This document shows, piece after piece, positions 52,831-55,366 of a stretch of DNA of 55,366 nt (position 1 is the first letter of the stretch; each line of letters starts with the position of its first letter). The stretch lies in NCBI GenBank assembly GCA_002791835.1, contig PFNE01000045.1, positions 1 through 55,366 of the forward strand, given 5' to 3'. This stretch comes from Alphaproteobacteria bacterium CG_4_10_14_0_8_um_filter_37_21. GTDB lineage: Bacteria; Pseudomonadota; Alphaproteobacteria; Paracaedibacterales; UBA11393. Made by a program: the position numbers and the translations under genes. The notes under the pieces were generated by a model, which saw only the letters and a list, made by a program, of their open reading frames with translations, was not told the DNA's origin and did not search any database.

Positions 52831-55221
52831 GTGAGTAAGAACGTTTGTATTGTGGAGTCCCCGGCAAAAATTGCAAGTGTGACAAAATATTTAGGTAAAG
52901 ATTTTACAGTACTAGCAAGTTATGGTCATATTCGCGACTTACCCTCTAAAAATGGATCTGTCGATCCTGATAACAATTTTTCCATGGTATGGGATTTTGG
53001 TGATCGCGGACAAAAAACACTTACAGCCATTGCAAAAGCAGTTAAGCAAGCCGATACATTATACCTTGCAACCGATCCTGATCGGGAAGGAGAAGCTATT
53101 TCATGGCATGTTTTAGATGCGCTAAATGTAAAAGGCGCCCTTAAAGGAAAAACAATCAAGCGTATTGTTTTTAATGAAATTACAAAAAATGCCGTACAAG
53201 CTGCTGTTGCAAAACCACGTGAAATTGATCAACAATTAGTCGATGCTTATTTGACACGTCGTGCACTAGACTATCTTGTTGGTTTCAATTTATCACCTGT
53301 TTTATGGCGTAAGCTTCCTGGCGCTAGATCTGCTGGACGCGTTCAATCTGTTGCACTGCGTTTAATTGTAGAGCGTGATGCAGAAATAGAACAGTTTAAC
53401 CCCCAGGAATATTGGACAATTGACGGGCAATTTTTAAACATTAAAGATAAAAAATATTCAGCGCGCTTAACGCACTTAGATGGTAAAAAATTAACCAAAT
53501 TTGATCTTAGCAATGAAAATATTTCACAAGCTGCAGTTAAAACAGCATTAGATCAAAATTACAGTGTTTCAAAGGTTGTTAAAAAGAAAACAAAACGCAA
53601 CCCCACCCCACCCTTTATTACATCAACAATGCAACAGGAAGCCGCCCGCAAACTTGGTTTTGGGGCAAAGCGCACCATGCAAACGGCACAAAAACTTTAT
53701 GAAGGTTTTACAATTGATGGTGAAAATGTTGGTTTAATAACTTATATGCGTACAGATAGCGTCAACCTATCTAATGATGCTTTAACAAATTTACGCAGCT
53801 TTATTGAACGTGTTTATGGCAATGATTACTTACCAAGCGACCCGCGTTTTTATAAAAGCAAAGTAAAGAACGCACAAGAAGCGCACGAAGCGATTCGTCC
53901 AACAGACATATCACGGACGCCAAAAGAAATGGAACGCTACCTTGATGAAGGGCAACTTAAGCTGTATACCCTTATTTGGAAACGTGCGATTGCCTGCCAA
54001 ATGGAATCAGCTACTTTTGATTCGGTTGCTGTTGATATTACATCGCAAGATAAAAAAATAGCATTTCGTGCCTCTGGTTCCACTATGGTATTTGATGGTT
54101 TCTTAAAAGTTTATCAAGAAGGTAAAGATGAAGGCGACGAAGAAGATGATGAAAAGCTTCTACCTCCACTTGCTGAGGGTGAAGTCGCTAAAGTAAATTC
54201 TATCACACCAGACCAACATTTTACACAACCACCCCCCCGTTTTTCAGAAGCTTCTCTTGTTAAAAAATTAGAAGAACTTGGTATTGGTCGCCCGTCAACT
54301 TACGCCAGCATCATCGGCGTTTTGCAAGAGCGCGATTATGTAAAATTAGACAAAAAACAATTTAAAGCAGAAGACCGCGGTCGTATTGTTATATCTTTCT
54401 TAAAAAATCATTTCACCCAGTACGTATCGTATGATTTTACAGCAAATCTAGAAGAGGAATTAGATGATATTTCTAATGGATCCTTAGACTGGCTAAAGGT
54501 CATGACTACTTTTTGGAAAGGGTTTAACAGCACTGTTACCAAGGCAATGGAACTCACCACAACAGAAGTTATTTATGAAATTGAAGAAGACTTAGCTTTC
54601 TATTTATTTAAAGGACAAACGAAAGAAGAACGTGTTTGTCCGTCTTGCAAAAAGGGTACAGTTAATCTTAAACTTTCTAAATTCGGCGCTTTCTTAGGTT
54701 GTTCGTTATACCCAGAATGTAATTATACAAAACGCCTTGTTGAAGGTGAGGGAGAAGAAGCAGAGGCTTCAGCGCAAACTTTTGAGCCGCAACTTCTTGG
54801 AAATGACCCGCAAACAGACCAAACAATACAATTAAAAAAAGGGCCATACGGATTTTACGCTGAGTGGAGTTTAATTGAGAAACAAAAAAAACCAAAACGC
54901 GTATCGATGCCAAAACACCTAACACCTGAAACTTTTACTTTAGATGCCGTATTAGAACTTGGAGCCCTACCAAAAGTTATTGGTGAACATGAAGCTTATG
55001 GTACAATTAAGATTGGTATTGGCCGTTTTGGACCGTACGTACAATATTCAGACGGTTTTGTATCAATCCCAAAGGCTGAGGAACCAATGACGCTTCCTTA
55101 TGACCGGGCAATTGAACTGGTCGTTGCAAAAATTGCAAAGGGCCCATCAAAACGAGGGGGCTTTAAAAAAAAGGCACCTATAGCAAAAAAGAAGGTAACA
55201 ACGGCGAAAAAAAGTAAATAG
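52831..55221 (+). CDS. topA: DNA topoisomerase I
   Basis: Type IA topoisomerase that relaxes negative supercoils. The 796 residues start VCIVESPAKIASVTKYLG, hold the TOPRIM acidic triad in TDPDREGEAISWH (81-93), the active-site Tyr305 in GLITYMRTDSVNLS, and HEAIRPTDI. One C-terminal four-Cys zinc finger (about 610-640) is followed by more topoisomerase C-terminal repeats and a Lys-rich tail. Translation starts with GTG, with GGA at the right distance. dprA, often upstream in alphaproteobacteria, is absent. Confidence 0.97.
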   Translation: MSKNVCIVESPAKIASVTKYLGKDFTVLASYGHIRDLPSKNGSVDPDNNFSMVWDFGDRGQKTLTAIAKAVKQADTLYLATDPDREGEAISWHVLDALNVKGALKGKTIKRIVFNEITKNAVQAAVAKPREIDQQLVDAYLTRRALDYLVGFNLSPVLWRKLPGARSAGRVQSVALRLIVERDAEIEQFNPQEYWTIDGQFLNIKDKKYSARLTHLDGKKLTKFDLSNENISQAAVKTALDQNYSVSKVVKKKTKRNPTPPFITSTMQQEAARKLGFGAKRTMQTAQKLYEGFTIDGENVGLITYMRTDSVNLSNDALTNLRSFIERVYGNDYLPSDPRFYKSKVKNAQEAHEAIRPTDISRTPKEMERYLDEGQLKLYTLIWKRAIACQMESATFDSVAVDITSQDKKIAFRASGSTMVFDGFLKVYQEGKDEGDEEDDEKLLPPLAEGEVAKVNSITPDQHFTQPPPRFSEASLVKKLEELGIGRPSTYASIIGVLQERDYVKLDKKQFKAEDRGRIVISFLKNHFTQYVSYDFTANLEEELDDISNGSLDWLKVMTTFWKGFNSTVTKAMELTTTEVIYEIEEDLAFYLFKGQTKEERVCPSCKKGTVNLKLSKFGAFLGCSLYPECNYTKRLVEGEGEEAEASAQTFEPQLLGNDPQTDQTIQLKKGPYGFYAEWSLIEKQKKPKRVSMPKHLTPETFTLDAVLELGALPKVIGEHEAYGTIKIGIGRFGPYVQYSDGFVSIPKAEEPMTLPYDRAIELVVAKIAKGPSKRGGFKKKAPIAKKKVTTAKKSK

Positions 55222-55298
55222 ACAGCTTTTAGATAGTGTCGTCATGAGTTAAAATAAATGCTATTCTGCATTTAGTATTTTTTCACTGGTGCAGCTTT

Positions 55299-55366
55299 AT
55301 GGCACAAATACATAGACGTCACGACATTTCTGATAAGGCTTGGTTTCTTTTAGAGCCTCACCTTCC
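55299..55366 (+). mobile_element. IS5-type transposase, N-terminal fragment (cut by window edge)
   Basis: An ATG at 55299 opens a frame reading MAQIHRRHDISDKAWFLLEP to the window edge. The RHDISDKAWFLLEPHLP pattern is the usual opening of IS5-group (DDE) transposases. The element's left end probably lies in the 77 bases between topA and this start. Whether the transposase is intact cannot be seen. Confidence 0.8.

Overview
The window is 55.4 kb of AT-rich, gene-dense bacterial chromosome. Gene content points to an alphaproteobacterium: a MucR/Ros-type regulator, a hemD–mitofilin-like–hemY cluster, one LolC/E permease, an alphaproteobacterial-type elongator tRNA-Met, and a Gram-negative envelope set (LptF, SurA, MlaC, MltA, porin). 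Low GC, many exported orphan proteins, and flagellar, tRNA-synthetase and ribosomal-protein clusters that are split compared with free-living relatives suggest a host-associated lineage such as Holosporales. The order-level placement is an inference from gene content, not from a phylogeny.

Layout. 1-4.2 kb: edge of a divergent gene, lolE, an exported orphan and a CitMHS_2/NhaD-like antiporter. 4.3-8.7 kb: a tight flagellar operon, fliF-fliG-fliH-fliN plus an exported orphan. 8.8-13.3 kb: a secreted orphan with its own promoter, then plsC-hemD-mitofilin-hemY joined by 4-bp overlaps. 13.4-22.7 kb, nearly all minus strand: rlmE and an AGCS symporter behind a structured leader, rpmI-rplT, then patatin, alpha/beta hydrolase, fliI, a small membrane protein, ftsY and amn. 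22.8-32.4 kb: sfsA, tgt, an exported orphan, a YdcF-like protein, surA divergent from lptF, mucR, and miaB-ybeY-corC. 32.7-33.0 kb: tRNA-Leu, tRNA-Lys and tRNA-Met. 33.1-37.6 kb: sodB, znuB-like, yggU and mltA in a tight run, then a porin. 37.9-52.6 kb, mostly minus strand: murJ, an 881-residue exported orphan, a class A PBP, glyQ, pheS, a VanX-type dipeptidase and mlaC; comF lies on the plus strand; then a SPOR protein and argS. 52.8-55.4 kb: topA, then the start of an IS5-type transposase cut by the window edge.

Themes. Most genes are housekeeping: envelope building and outer-membrane transport (lolE, lptF, surA, mlaC, murJ, PBP1A, mltA, SPOR protein), translation (argS, glyQ, pheS, tgt, miaB, rlmE, ybeY, L35, L20, tRNAs), and the flagellar export and switch apparatus. 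The less explained parts are the exported orphans (at 1.7, 8.1, 8.9, 25.0 and 39.7 kb), a pseudoknot-like leader before the AGCS symporter, and several operator-like repeat arrays: before the porin, between surA and lptF, and between the convergent porin and murJ genes. No CRISPR array, prophage or recognisable defence island is visible.
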